From assembly GCA_937997605.1 (NCBI GenBank), contig CALLFD010000275.1, positions 1 to 8,003 of the forward strand: a stretch of DNA of 8,003 bases, written 5' to 3'. Below are positions 1 through 5,361 of the stretch, piece by piece; position 1 is the stretch's first letter; the number at the start of each line of letters is the position of its first letter. Source of the DNA: an uncultured Collinsella sp. GTDB taxonomy: Bacteria > Actinomycetota > Coriobacteriia > Coriobacteriales > Coriobacteriaceae. Below the pieces are notes generated by a model. The model was not told the DNA's origin, ran no database searches, and worked only from the letters and a program-made list of their open reading frames with translations. The position numbers were made by a program, and so were the translations under genes.

Positions 1-503
1 GGCTTGCGCATGAGGTACTCGAGCAGGTCGAACTCGCGCAGGGTGAGCTTAAGCGGCTCGCCGGCAACGGTCACCTCGCGATGGCTGGGCGAGAGCACGA
101 TGTCGCCCACGCTGAGCACATCGCTCGCCTGCTTGACCATGCCGCCACGACGCAGCAGTGCGCGGCAGCGGCTGGCGAGCTCCATGAGCGAGAAGGGTTT
201 AGTCAGGTAATCGTCGGCGCCGCCATCGAGCGCCATCACCTTGTCGAGCTCGGTGTCCTTGGCGGTAAGCATCATGATGGGCACCGTCGCCGTCAGGCGG
301 TCGGCGCGCAGGCGACGCATAATCGCCAAACCATCGGTATCGGGCAGCATGATATCGAGCAGGACGGCATCGGGTACCCGTCGCGCCACGGCGGCCTTAA
401 ACTCGCCGTCGCACGAAAAGCCTTCGGCCTCGATCCCCTGCTTGCGCAGTGCATAGACCGTCAAATCCCTGATGTTGTCATCGTCCTCGACGTAATAGAT
501 CAT
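1..503 (-). CDS. PhoB/PhoP-type response regulator (OmpR family), 3' part missing
   Basis: This is a DNA-binding response regulator; 167 codons are visible before it leaves the window on the left. The receiver domain (about residues 1-120) has the acidic pocket E6-D7-D8, the phosphoacceptor D50 in LLDIMLP, T80 in MMLTAK and K102 in LTKPF, all at the usual spacing. A linker and the start of an OmpR/PhoB winged-helix domain (LTLREFDLLEYL) follow. The ATG at 503-501 has an AAAGGGG ribosome-binding site 6 nt upstream. The YYVEDDDNIRDLTVYAL opening resembles regulators of phosphate regulons in Gram-positive anaerobes, and the gene lies 64 nt downstream of pstB on the same strand. A role in phosphate-starvation control is therefore likely but inferred. 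A partner kinase, if present, would lie beyond the left edge. Confidence 0.93.
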   Translation of the reverse strand, partial: MIYYVEDDDNIRDLTVYALRKQGIEAEGFSCDGEFKAAVARRVPDAVLLDIMLPDTDGLAIMRRLRADRLTATVPIMMLTAKDTELDKVMALDGGADDYLTKPFSLMELASRCRALLRRGGMVKQASDVLSVGDIVLSPSHREVTVAGEPLKLTLREFDLLEYLMRK

Positions 504-543
504 GTTGAACCCCTTTGCGGCCGGCATGACCGCATCTTAACCC

Positions 544-557
544 TAAAGGTACCTTTA
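544..557. promoter_or_regulatory. perfect 14-bp palindrome between pstB and the PhoB-type regulator
   Basis: TAAAGGTACCTTTA is a perfect palindrome in the 64-nt gap between the pstB stop and the start of the next regulator. It has no loop and no T-run after it, so it is a poor terminator. It looks more like a site for a dimeric protein, or a chance palindrome. No function can be assigned from sequence. Confidence 0.35.
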
Positions 558-567
558 CTAGATGGTA

Positions 568-1443
568 TCAGCCAAAACGTCCCGTCAAATAATCCGCCGT
601 ACGCGGGTCGGTAGGATTTTTGAAGAGTTGCGCGGTGGGCGCGTGCTCCACCAACTCACCCAGCAAGAAAAACGCGACCGAGTCGGAGATGCGCGCCGCC
701 TGCTGCATATTGTGCGTAACGACCACGAGCGTACAGGTCTCTTTGAGCTCGCAGGCCAGCTGCTCCACCACGAGCGTCGACACAGGGTCGAGTGCCGAGG
801 TCGGCTCGTCCATCAGCAGAATGTCGGGCTGCACGGCAAGTGCGCGGGCGATGCACAGGCGCTGCTGCTGTCCACCCGAAAGACCCAGGCCCGACTCTTT
901 GAGCTTGTCCTTGACCTCGTCCCACAGGGCAGCGCGACGCAGGGAGTCCTCGACCAGCTCATCGAGCACGACGCGGTCGCGCACGCCCATACCGCGCGGC
1001 CCATAGGCGACGTTGTCGTAGATGCTCATGGGAAACGGGTTGGGGCGCTGGAACACCATGCCCACGCGCTGGCGAAGGCGGCAGATGTCGTAGTCGCCCA
1101 GGATATCTTGACCATCGAGCGCAATCTTACCCTCGATGCGGCAATCCTTGATGCCGTCGTTCATGCGGTTAAAGCAGCGCAGCAACGTGGACTTTCCGCA
1201 GCCCGAAGGCCCGATAAACGAGGTGATCTGCTTGTCGCGGATCTTGATATTCACGTCCTTGAGCGCATGATGGTCGCCATAGAACAGGTCGAGGCCCTCG
1301 ACGTCGATACGCGTCGGCGAGGCGGCAAGATCCTCTGCCGTGGGGCGAGTCGCATCCCCAACCTCGCGCTCGCGCGCGGCCTCGGCCTGCGCTTTCATGA
1401 GTTCTTCAAGCTCCGTGGGCTCCACAGCCGCAGCAGCCGTCAT
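568..1443 (-). CDS. pstB: phosphate ABC transporter ATP-binding protein PstB
   Basis: This is the ATPase subunit of the high-affinity phosphate importer, working on the cytoplasmic face of the PstA-PstC channel. The 291-residue product has Walker A GPSGCGKS (about 78-85), a Q-loop in VFQRPNPFPMSIYDNVAYGPR, the ABC signature LSGGQQQR, Walker B ILLMDEPTSALDP and the switch histidine in VVVTHNMQQA. The RPNPFPMSIYDN segment and the CRIEG and FNRMND stretches are typical of PstB rather than of other importers. PstB proteins are usually near 250 residues; here about 45 extra N-terminal residues, rich in Ala and Glu, precede the ABC core. The start at 1443 is chosen because GGAGGT lies 7 nt upstream. 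An in-frame ATG at 1458 would place that site inside the coding region. pstS, pstC and pstA are not adjacent on the upstream side, where a two-component system lies instead. Confidence 0.96.
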   Translation of the reverse strand: MTAAAAVEPTELEELMKAQAEAAREREVGDATRPTAEDLAASPTRIDVEGLDLFYGDHHALKDVNIKIRDKQITSFIGPSGCGKSTLLRCFNRMNDGIKDCRIEGKIALDGQDILGDYDICRLRQRVGMVFQRPNPFPMSIYDNVAYGPRGMGVRDRVVLDELVEDSLRRAALWDEVKDKLKESGLGLSGGQQQRLCIARALAVQPDILLMDEPTSALDPVSTLVVEQLACELKETCTLVVVTHNMQQAARISDSVAFFLLGELVEHAPTAQLFKNPTDPRTADYLTGRFG

Positions 1444-1450
1444 ACCGCAT

Positions 1451-1456
1451 ACCTCC
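1451..1456 (-). promoter_or_regulatory. ribosome-binding site of pstB (decides the start)
   Basis: GGAGGT lies 7 nt before the ATG at 1443-1441. The earlier in-frame ATG (1458-1456) overlaps this motif and has no such site before it, so the shorter form is preferred. Confidence 0.75.
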
Positions 1457-1458
1457 AC

Positions 1459-1484
1459 ATCGATATCAATTCAGCAGTATCGAT
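1459..1484. repeat. inverted repeat in the pstB leader
   Basis: ATCGATA (1459-1465) and TATCGAT (1478-1484) are perfect 7-bp inverted arms separated by 12 nt. They lie immediately upstream of the pstB ribosome-binding site. In RNA they could form an AU-rich hairpin close to the site; in DNA they could be an operator. Both readings are inference. Confidence 0.45.
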
Positions 1485-1498
1485 AGTAGGAATCGCGG

Positions 1499-1525
1499 CT
1501 CATATGCACGTGAGCGCATTGTCAA
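1499..1525 (-). promoter_or_regulatory. possible pstB promoter
   Basis: A perfect TTGACA -35 element (1525-1520, minus strand) lies between the sensor kinase and pstB. The best -10 is TATGAG (1504-1499), four of six matches, at a short 15-nt spacing. The -35 is convincing but the -10 is weak, as can happen at activator-dependent promoters. It would let pstB be expressed apart from the upstream two-component genes. Confidence 0.3.
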
Positions 1526-1546
1526 GTGTTTGTAAGGGCACGCTGG

Positions 1547-2785
1547 CTATGCGGCGGGCAGCTCGATGGTGAATATCGTGTGTTCGGGCGTCGATTCACA
1601 TGCAACGGTACCGCCGTGTGCCGCGATGATCTCCTTGGCAATAGCAAGGCCCAGACCGGCACCACCGCGATTGGTCGCACGCGCCGCATCCAAGCGATAG
1701 AACTTCTCAAAGATCACCTTGAGCTTAGCCGCAGGGATAGGATCGCCCTGATTGATAAAGCGCACGCGCACGCCGCCATCGTCTTGGCGCCCGGCCTCAA
1801 TCGTGATAGTCGAGCCCTCATAGCTATAGGCGACGGCGTTTTTCATGATGTTGTTGAACACGCGGGCCATCTTGTCGCCATCCACGAGCACCGTCAGGTC
1901 CTCGCGAATATCAACTTGGGCTTCCTTATGCTGCTCGTTGAGGATGGGATAGAACTCGTCAGTCACCTGAGCCAGCAGCAACCCCAAATCAACATAGCCG
2001 CGCGTGAGCACGATATCGTGGAAGTCAAAGCGCGTGATATCGAAGAACTCTTCGATGAGCGCATCGAGCCGGTGCGCCTTGTCGAGAGCCACGCCCGTAA
2101 AGTGCGCACGTTGCTCAACCGGCAGCTCAGGAGCCTCTTGCAGCAGCGAAAGATAGCCCACCACACTGGCAAGCGGGGTGCGTAGGTCATGTGCCAAGTA
2201 CGTGACCAGATCGTCCTTGCGATGCGACTCGTCACGCAGAGCTTGCTGCACCTTGCGCTCACGGTCACGCACGCGGTTAAGGGCGCCCTCGACCTCCAAG
2301 AAGTCGCCGTCGATGTTGTCCCAGGTGTCGGGGTGATCGATCAGGCGATCTTGAATACGAGCGGCCAGCACACAATCGGCATGCTGCTCGCCCTGTTCGT
2401 AGCCCTGGTAGTACAGGGCGCGACCACACAAGAACAGCACGCACACGGCAAGCGCCAGCACAAAGCCAAGCATGTTGAATACAAAGCCGGCATCGAACAG
2501 CACCGGCCCTTCGATGCCGCCGAGCGCCATGGCGCCAATCGCCAACGTCATGGCCCACGCGGCGCCGCCAATCACCATGCAGCGGCGCACGATCTCAAAT
2601 CGATCGATCAGCAAAAAGCCGACAAGCAGCACCGCCAAGATTCCGACGATGTTGTCGATGCCAATCAGCAGCAGGCTCAGCAAAAAGAGCAGCACCGTTG
2701 CAAGCGCGCGATTGTCGACGACCGACCTCACGTATTCAAAGAGTCGATCGGGCACCTCGAACGCTTGTCTATCGTCTTTTGTCAT
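1547..2785 (-). CDS. VanS-type membrane sensor histidine kinase
   Basis: This 412-residue sensor kinase probably phosphorylates the regulator encoded just upstream. The N-terminal part has hydrophobic segments at about 28-60 (probably two helices), 70-91 and 97-121, so about four membrane passes with little extracytoplasmic domain. A linker follows, then the H-box YLAHDLRTPLASVVGYLSLL with the phosphoacceptor H199. The ATPase domain has the N-box VFNNIMKNAVAYS (309-321), VRFINQGDPIP as G1, the F-box IFEKFYRLDAAR (358-369) and the G2 box GGAGLGLAIAKEI (374-386). The HDLRTPL and FINQGDPIP wording is typical of the VanS group. The start at 2785 is chosen because GAGGAT lies just upstream; longer frames would overlap the regulator gene. 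The gap to that gene is 26 nt, consistent with one transcript. The signal sensed is unknown. Confidence 0.93.
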   Translation of the reverse strand: MTKDDRQAFEVPDRLFEYVRSVVDNRALATVLLFLLSLLLIGIDNIVGILAVLLVGFLLIDRFEIVRRCMVIGGAAWAMTLAIGAMALGGIEGPVLFDAGFVFNMLGFVLALAVCVLFLCGRALYYQGYEQGEQHADCVLAARIQDRLIDHPDTWDNIDGDFLEVEGALNRVRDRERKVQQALRDESHRKDDLVTYLAHDLRTPLASVVGYLSLLQEAPELPVEQRAHFTGVALDKAHRLDALIEEFFDITRFDFHDIVLTRGYVDLGLLLAQVTDEFYPILNEQHKEAQVDIREDLTVLVDGDKMARVFNNIMKNAVAYSYEGSTITIEAGRQDDGGVRVRFINQGDPIPAAKLKVIFEKFYRLDAARATNRGGAGLGLAIAKEIIAAHGGTVACESTPEHTIFTIELPAA

Positions 2786-2811
2786 ATCAAGATCCTCACA
2801 AGCGAAAAGCG

Positions 2812-3507
2812 TTATTCGATGATGTAGCCGACGCCCCAGACGTTTTTGATAAAGCGCGGCTTTTGTGCGTCGTCGCCGATCTTTTCGCGCAAGTGGCGAA
2901 TGTGCACCATCACCGTATTGTTGGAGCCGGGCATAAAGTCCTCGTTCCACACCGCGCGGAACAGGTCCTCCACGGCCACCACGCTGCCGCGATGCTCGAC
3001 CAGATACAGCAAGATTGAATACTCGGTGGGTGTGAGGCGTACCGGTGCACCGTCCACCGTCACGGAACGAGCGTCGCGGTTGATCTCCAAGCCGTCGAGC
3101 TGAATGGTCGGCGATTCGGCCGCCTGTGCACGGCTACCGTAGCTGGTGTAGCGGCGAAGCTGAGCGTGCACACGCGCGATGAGCTCCAGCGGACGGAACG
3201 GCTTAACCACGTAATCGTCCGCGCCAAGCGAAAGGCCCCCGATCTTGTCTTGCTGGGCATCGCGCGCCGTCAGCATGATCACGGGATAGGTATGGCTGGA
3301 ACGGATCGTACGCAGCAGCTCAAACCCATCGATATCGGGCAGCATGACATCCAGCAGCGCCAAATCAAACTCCTGCTCCAAAATCGCCTTGGCAGCATCG
3401 GCCCCGCTATAGGCAATCTGGACATCAAAGCCCTCTTTTGTAAGGTAGATGCCAACCAAGTCGGCGATGGCCTTCTCGTCATCAACTACCAAAATGCGCT
3501 CGTTCAT
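2812..3507 (-). CDS. VanR-type response regulator (OmpR/PhoB family)
   Basis: This is a complete 231-residue transcription factor. The receiver (about 1-120) shows D9-D10-E11, phosphoacceptor D53 in LLDVMLPD, T80 in IMLTARD and K102 in VVKPFRPLELIARVHAQLRRY. That last stretch is characteristic of VanR-group regulators. The C-terminal winged helix (about 135-231) contains LTPTEYSILLYL, the recognition region NNTVMVHIRHLREKIG and the closing NVWGVGYIIE. The ATG at 3507-3505 has GAGGAG 5 nt upstream. It is the first gene of a two-gene operon with the VanS-type kinase and is divergent from a D,D-carboxypeptidase gene. Control of that enzyme or of other cell-wall genes is plausible but inferred. 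The name reflects family likeness only, as no vanHAX-like genes are present. Confidence 0.95.
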   Translation of the reverse strand: MNERILVVDDEKAIADLVGIYLTKEGFDVQIAYSGADAAKAILEQEFDLALLDVMLPDIDGFELLRTIRSSHTYPVIMLTARDAQQDKIGGLSLGADDYVVKPFRPLELIARVHAQLRRYTSYGSRAQAAESPTIQLDGLEINRDARSVTVDGAPVRLTPTEYSILLYLVEHRGSVVAVEDLFRAVWNEDFMPGSNNTVMVHIRHLREKIGDDAQKPRFIKNVWGVGYIIE

Positions 3508-3527
3508 GCGTGCTCCTCTCGCGCTCC

Positions 3528-3533
3528 ATTATG
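3528..3533 (-). promoter_or_regulatory. possible -10 box of the VanR-type operon
   Basis: CATAAT on the minus strand matches five of six positions of the -10 consensus, 20 nt before the start codon. No good -35 is present at 16-18 nt. An inverted repeat, CACGC (3553-3557) and GCGTG (3563-3567), lies around where a -35 would be. Weak or activator-dependent initiation would fit. Confidence 0.35.
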
Positions 3534-3572
3534 CCCGAGGCGACGCACGCCACACGCAACAAGCGTGGGTGA

Positions 3573-3588
3573 TTAAGTCGGCCTTAAG
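3573..3588. promoter_or_regulatory. TTAAG direct repeat, candidate response-regulator operator
   Basis: TTAAG occurs at 3573-3577 and 3584-3588, exactly 11 bp apart, in the divergent region. OmpR/PhoB-type regulators generally bind tandem half-sites at about one helical turn. The site lies about 40 bp upstream of the putative -10 of the VanR-type operon and about 70 bp upstream of that of the carboxypeptidase gene. It could serve either promoter. Only two short half-sites are present, so chance is possible. Confidence 0.35.
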
Positions 3589-3659
3589 CACCCTTGTGCC
3601 CGTTCGGGTGCGGATGTGGGCCACACGCGCACGCGATGATCGCCGACGCCGGGAAACGA

Positions 3660-3665
3660 TATACT
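3660..3665 (+). promoter_or_regulatory. possible -10 box of the carboxypeptidase gene
   Basis: TATACT matches five of six -10 positions. Transcription would begin near 3672, giving a leader of about 33 nt to the GTG at 3705. It would place the in-frame ATG at 3636 upstream of the transcript, which supports the GTG start. No recognisable -35 is present at normal spacing. Confidence 0.35.
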
Positions 3666-3704
3666 CTAGTTCCAGAAGAGACCATCCCGTCGAAAGCGAA
3701 ATCC

Positions 3705-5045
3705 GTGAAGTCCCTCACCTCTTTTGCAAAGCGCTCAGCCCAGCTTGCCGCCGGCCTTGTCTGCGCTATCGCCCTTGCCGCTGGCGTGCCCACCGTCGCC
3801 GGCGCCCAAGTGCTCACGACCGACAATGTTTGCGGCAAAACCGCTGATGCGCGCGGCATCACGGCCGAAAACCTGCCCGATATCGATGCGACCAATGCCC
3901 TCGTCATGGGCAAAGACGGCACCGTCTACTATGCCCGCAGCGCCGATGAGCAGGTCAAGATTGCCTCGATCACCAAGGTCATGACCGCAATCCTAACCGT
4001 CGAGAATTGCAAGATGGACGAGAAGGTCACGGTGAGCAACGCCGCAGCCACCGTAGGTAATTCGACCGCCGGCTTGCTCGAAGGCGACGAGCTTACCGTG
4101 GAGCAGGCACTGCGCGGCCTGATGATTCCCTCGGGCAACGACGCCGCCATCGTGCTCGCCGAATATGTGGGCAAGAAGATCGACCCTAAGACCAAAGACG
4201 CCGAGGCCACATTTGTGAAGGCCATGAACGAGCGCGCTAAGAAGCTCGGCTGCACCGGTACGCTTTTTGAAAACCCGCATGGTCTGGACTTTGATGAGTG
4301 GGCTGGCAATATGCACTCAACCGCACACGACGTAGCGCTGATGATGCAGGAGGCCATGAAAAACGACACGATCCGCGAGGTCGTAGCGAGCGGGGATTCC
4401 TGGATCGAGGTCGCGGGCGCCGACGGCACCGACCATTCGCATTCCATGGACACGCATAACTATTTGCTGGGCCAAGATGGCAACATCGGCGGCAAGACCG
4501 GCACCACCGACGACGCGGGCTATTGCTTTACGAGCGCCTACAACCGCGACGGCGACGAGATCTACACCGTTATTTTGAACTCCACCACCACCGATCAGCG
4601 CTTTACCGATACCGCCACCCTTGCCAACTGGTACTACGACCACAAGGTGACGGTCGCAATCGCCAACACGCAGGAAAAGACCGCCAACGGCAACCCGCTC
4701 ATGGCACGCATTAGCCAGACAGATTGGACGGACAAGACGATCGACGCCACGCTCGCCGACCCCACGGCGCAAGCGACCGTGTTTTCCCTTGCCGGCGAGG
4801 TAACCGAAAAGGTTAGCTACGACGATCTTTCGGGCACGGTGCATGTGGGCGACAAGGTGGGCAGCGTTACGCTCAAGCAGGACGGCACCAAGGTCGCCGT
4901 CATGGACCTGGTTGCCGACGAGGAAGGCACAGGGCCGAATCCCATTGAATGGCTCCTTGTGAAGCTCGACCGCCTGGGCCGCCGCATCGACAACCGCCCA
5001 CTTGCGGCAGAGAGCGAGACCGTAACCAAGGCGCCCGAGATGTAA
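3705..5045 (+). CDS. exported D-alanyl-D-alanine carboxypeptidase (peptidase S11, DacA/PBP5-like)
   Basis: This low-molecular-weight penicillin-binding protein removes the terminal D-Ala from peptidoglycan pentapeptides outside the membrane. The 446-residue form from GTG 3705 begins with a classical signal peptide: basic region KSLTSFAKR, hydrophobic core about 11-28, probable cleavage after AGA at residue 34. The catalytic motifs are in order: SITK (S88 nucleophile, K91), SGN (143-145) and KTGTT (264-268). A beta-rich C-terminal domain (about 340-405) is followed by a possible amphipathic helix PIEWLLVKLDRLGRRID (413-429), which may anchor it to the membrane as in PBP5. Longer in-frame starts (ATG 3636, TTG 3594) would put about 23-37 polar residues before the signal peptide and have no ribosome-binding site. 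The site before GTG is also weak (GAAAGCGAA). The mature part has four cysteines (43, 102, 183, 274). The gene is monocistronic, divergent from the VanRS-type operon, and ends before a strong terminator. Confidence 0.93.
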   Translation: MKSLTSFAKRSAQLAAGLVCAIALAAGVPTVAGAQVLTTDNVCGKTADARGITAENLPDIDATNALVMGKDGTVYYARSADEQVKIASITKVMTAILTVENCKMDEKVTVSNAAATVGNSTAGLLEGDELTVEQALRGLMIPSGNDAAIVLAEYVGKKIDPKTKDAEATFVKAMNERAKKLGCTGTLFENPHGLDFDEWAGNMHSTAHDVALMMQEAMKNDTIREVVASGDSWIEVAGADGTDHSHSMDTHNYLLGQDGNIGGKTGTTDDAGYCFTSAYNRDGDEIYTVILNSTTTDQRFTDTATLANWYYDHKVTVAIANTQEKTANGNPLMARISQTDWTDKTIDATLADPTAQATVFSLAGEVTEKVSYDDLSGTVHVGDKVGSVTLKQDGTKVAVMDLVADEEGTGPNPIEWLLVKLDRLGRRIDNRPLAAESETVTKAPEM

Positions 5046-5069
5046 GATCGAAGAACAATACACTCGCTG

Positions 5070-5103
5070 AAAGGAGGTGTCCGAAAGGATGCCTCCTTTT
5101 TTT
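5070..5103 (+). terminator. Rho-independent terminator of the carboxypeptidase gene
   Basis: A 13-bp stem beginning AAAGGAGG and ending CCTCCTTT, with two G-U wobbles, is closed by a GAAA tetraloop and followed by a run of seven T residues (5097-5103). It begins 25 nt after the stop codon. Confidence 0.9.
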
Positions 5104-5105
5104 GA

Positions 5106-5122
5106 GGGTTCGAATCCCCAGC
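5106..5122 (+). repeat. isolated tRNA T-arm-like fragment matching tRNA-Ser, inverted
   Basis: GGGTTCGAATCCCCAGC on the plus strand is identical to 17 nt of the T-arm of the nearby minus-strand tRNA-Ser, so the two form an inverted pair. There is no acceptor, D-arm or anticodon arm around it; the sequence just upstream is the terminator hairpin. It may be a relic of a tRNA gene or of a recombination event at a tRNA end. The core GGTTCGAATCC is common to many tRNAs. Confidence 0.55.
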
Positions 5123-5136
5123 GCCCTTTCTCGATA

Positions 5137-5164
5137 ATAAAAAAGGGCCCTCGATGGGACCCTT
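5137..5164 (-). terminator. terminator of tRNA-Ser
   Basis: On the minus strand an 8-bp stem (AAGGGTCC paired with GGGCCCTT, one U-G wobble) with a 6-nt loop is followed by TTTTTT and further T/A bases. It begins 14 nt after the encoded CCA of tRNA-Ser. Confidence 0.8.
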
Positions 5165-5178
5165 CTTTAAAGTTAAAC

Positions 5179-5269
5179 TGGCGGAGAGCTGGGGATTCGA
5201 ACCCCAGATGCCCTTTTGGGGCATACTCGCTTAGCAGGCGAGCACCTTCGGCCTCTCGGTCAGCTCTCC
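5179..5269 (-). tRNA. tRNA-Ser(GCU)
   Basis: This is a complete serine tRNA with encoded CCA, 91 nt. The acceptor stem is GGAGAGC/GCTCTCC with discriminator G. The anticodon stem CTCGC/GCGAG holds the loop CTGCTAA, giving anticodon GCU (plus-strand positions 5233-5235), which reads AGC and AGU. The long variable arm (ATGCCC pairing with GGGCAT) is typical of tRNA-Ser. The T-arm is CTGGG-GTTCGAAT-CCCCAG. A promoter-like sequence lies upstream and a terminator follows. Confidence 0.97.
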
Positions 5270-5283
5270 GTAACAGCCGTTCT

Positions 5284-5312
5284 ATAGTAACCAAACAGCC
5301 AAGGATGGGCAA
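5284..5312 (-). promoter_or_regulatory. likely promoter of tRNA-Ser
   Basis: On the minus strand TTGCCC (5312-5307) and TACTAT (5289-5284) are separated by exactly 17 nt, each matching four of six consensus positions. Initiation near 5277 would give a leader of about 8 nt before the mature tRNA 5' end. Confidence 0.45.
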
Positions 5313-5342
5313 GAGGAAATTTTCTAATTGCCTAGCATCCTT
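5301..5342. repeat. hairpin-forming inverted repeat between the large gene and tRNA-Ser
   Basis: AAGGATG (5301-5307) pairs with CATCCTT (5336-5342), and inside it GGCAA (5308-5312) pairs with TTGCC (5328-5332), with a 3-nt bulge and a 15-nt loop. It begins 20 nt after the stop of the large minus-strand gene. On the minus strand the downstream sequence is only mildly T-rich (GGCTGTTTGG), so it is at best a weak terminator. It overlaps the putative tRNA-Ser -35. CCAAGG (5299-5304) can alternatively pair with CCTTGG (5347-5352). Confidence 0.45.
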
Positions 5343-5361
5343 TCCTCCTTGGAAGCTTCGC

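Noticed and set aside
562..2827. Long plus-strand open frames opposite pstB and the sensor kinase
   Set aside because: They mirror the minus-strand genes in GC-rich DNA, have low-complexity His/Arg/Ala-rich translations and match no domain. The minus-strand proteins are unmistakable.
1547..3507. Vancomycin-resistance locus
   Set aside because: Only the regulator and kinase resemble VanR/VanS. No vanH, vanA/B-type ligase or vanX gene is present in the window.
3594..3704. Upstream TTG (3594) or ATG (3636) start for the carboxypeptidase
   Set aside because: Neither has a ribosome-binding site, both place a long polar stretch before the signal peptide, and a -10-like TATACT lies downstream of both.
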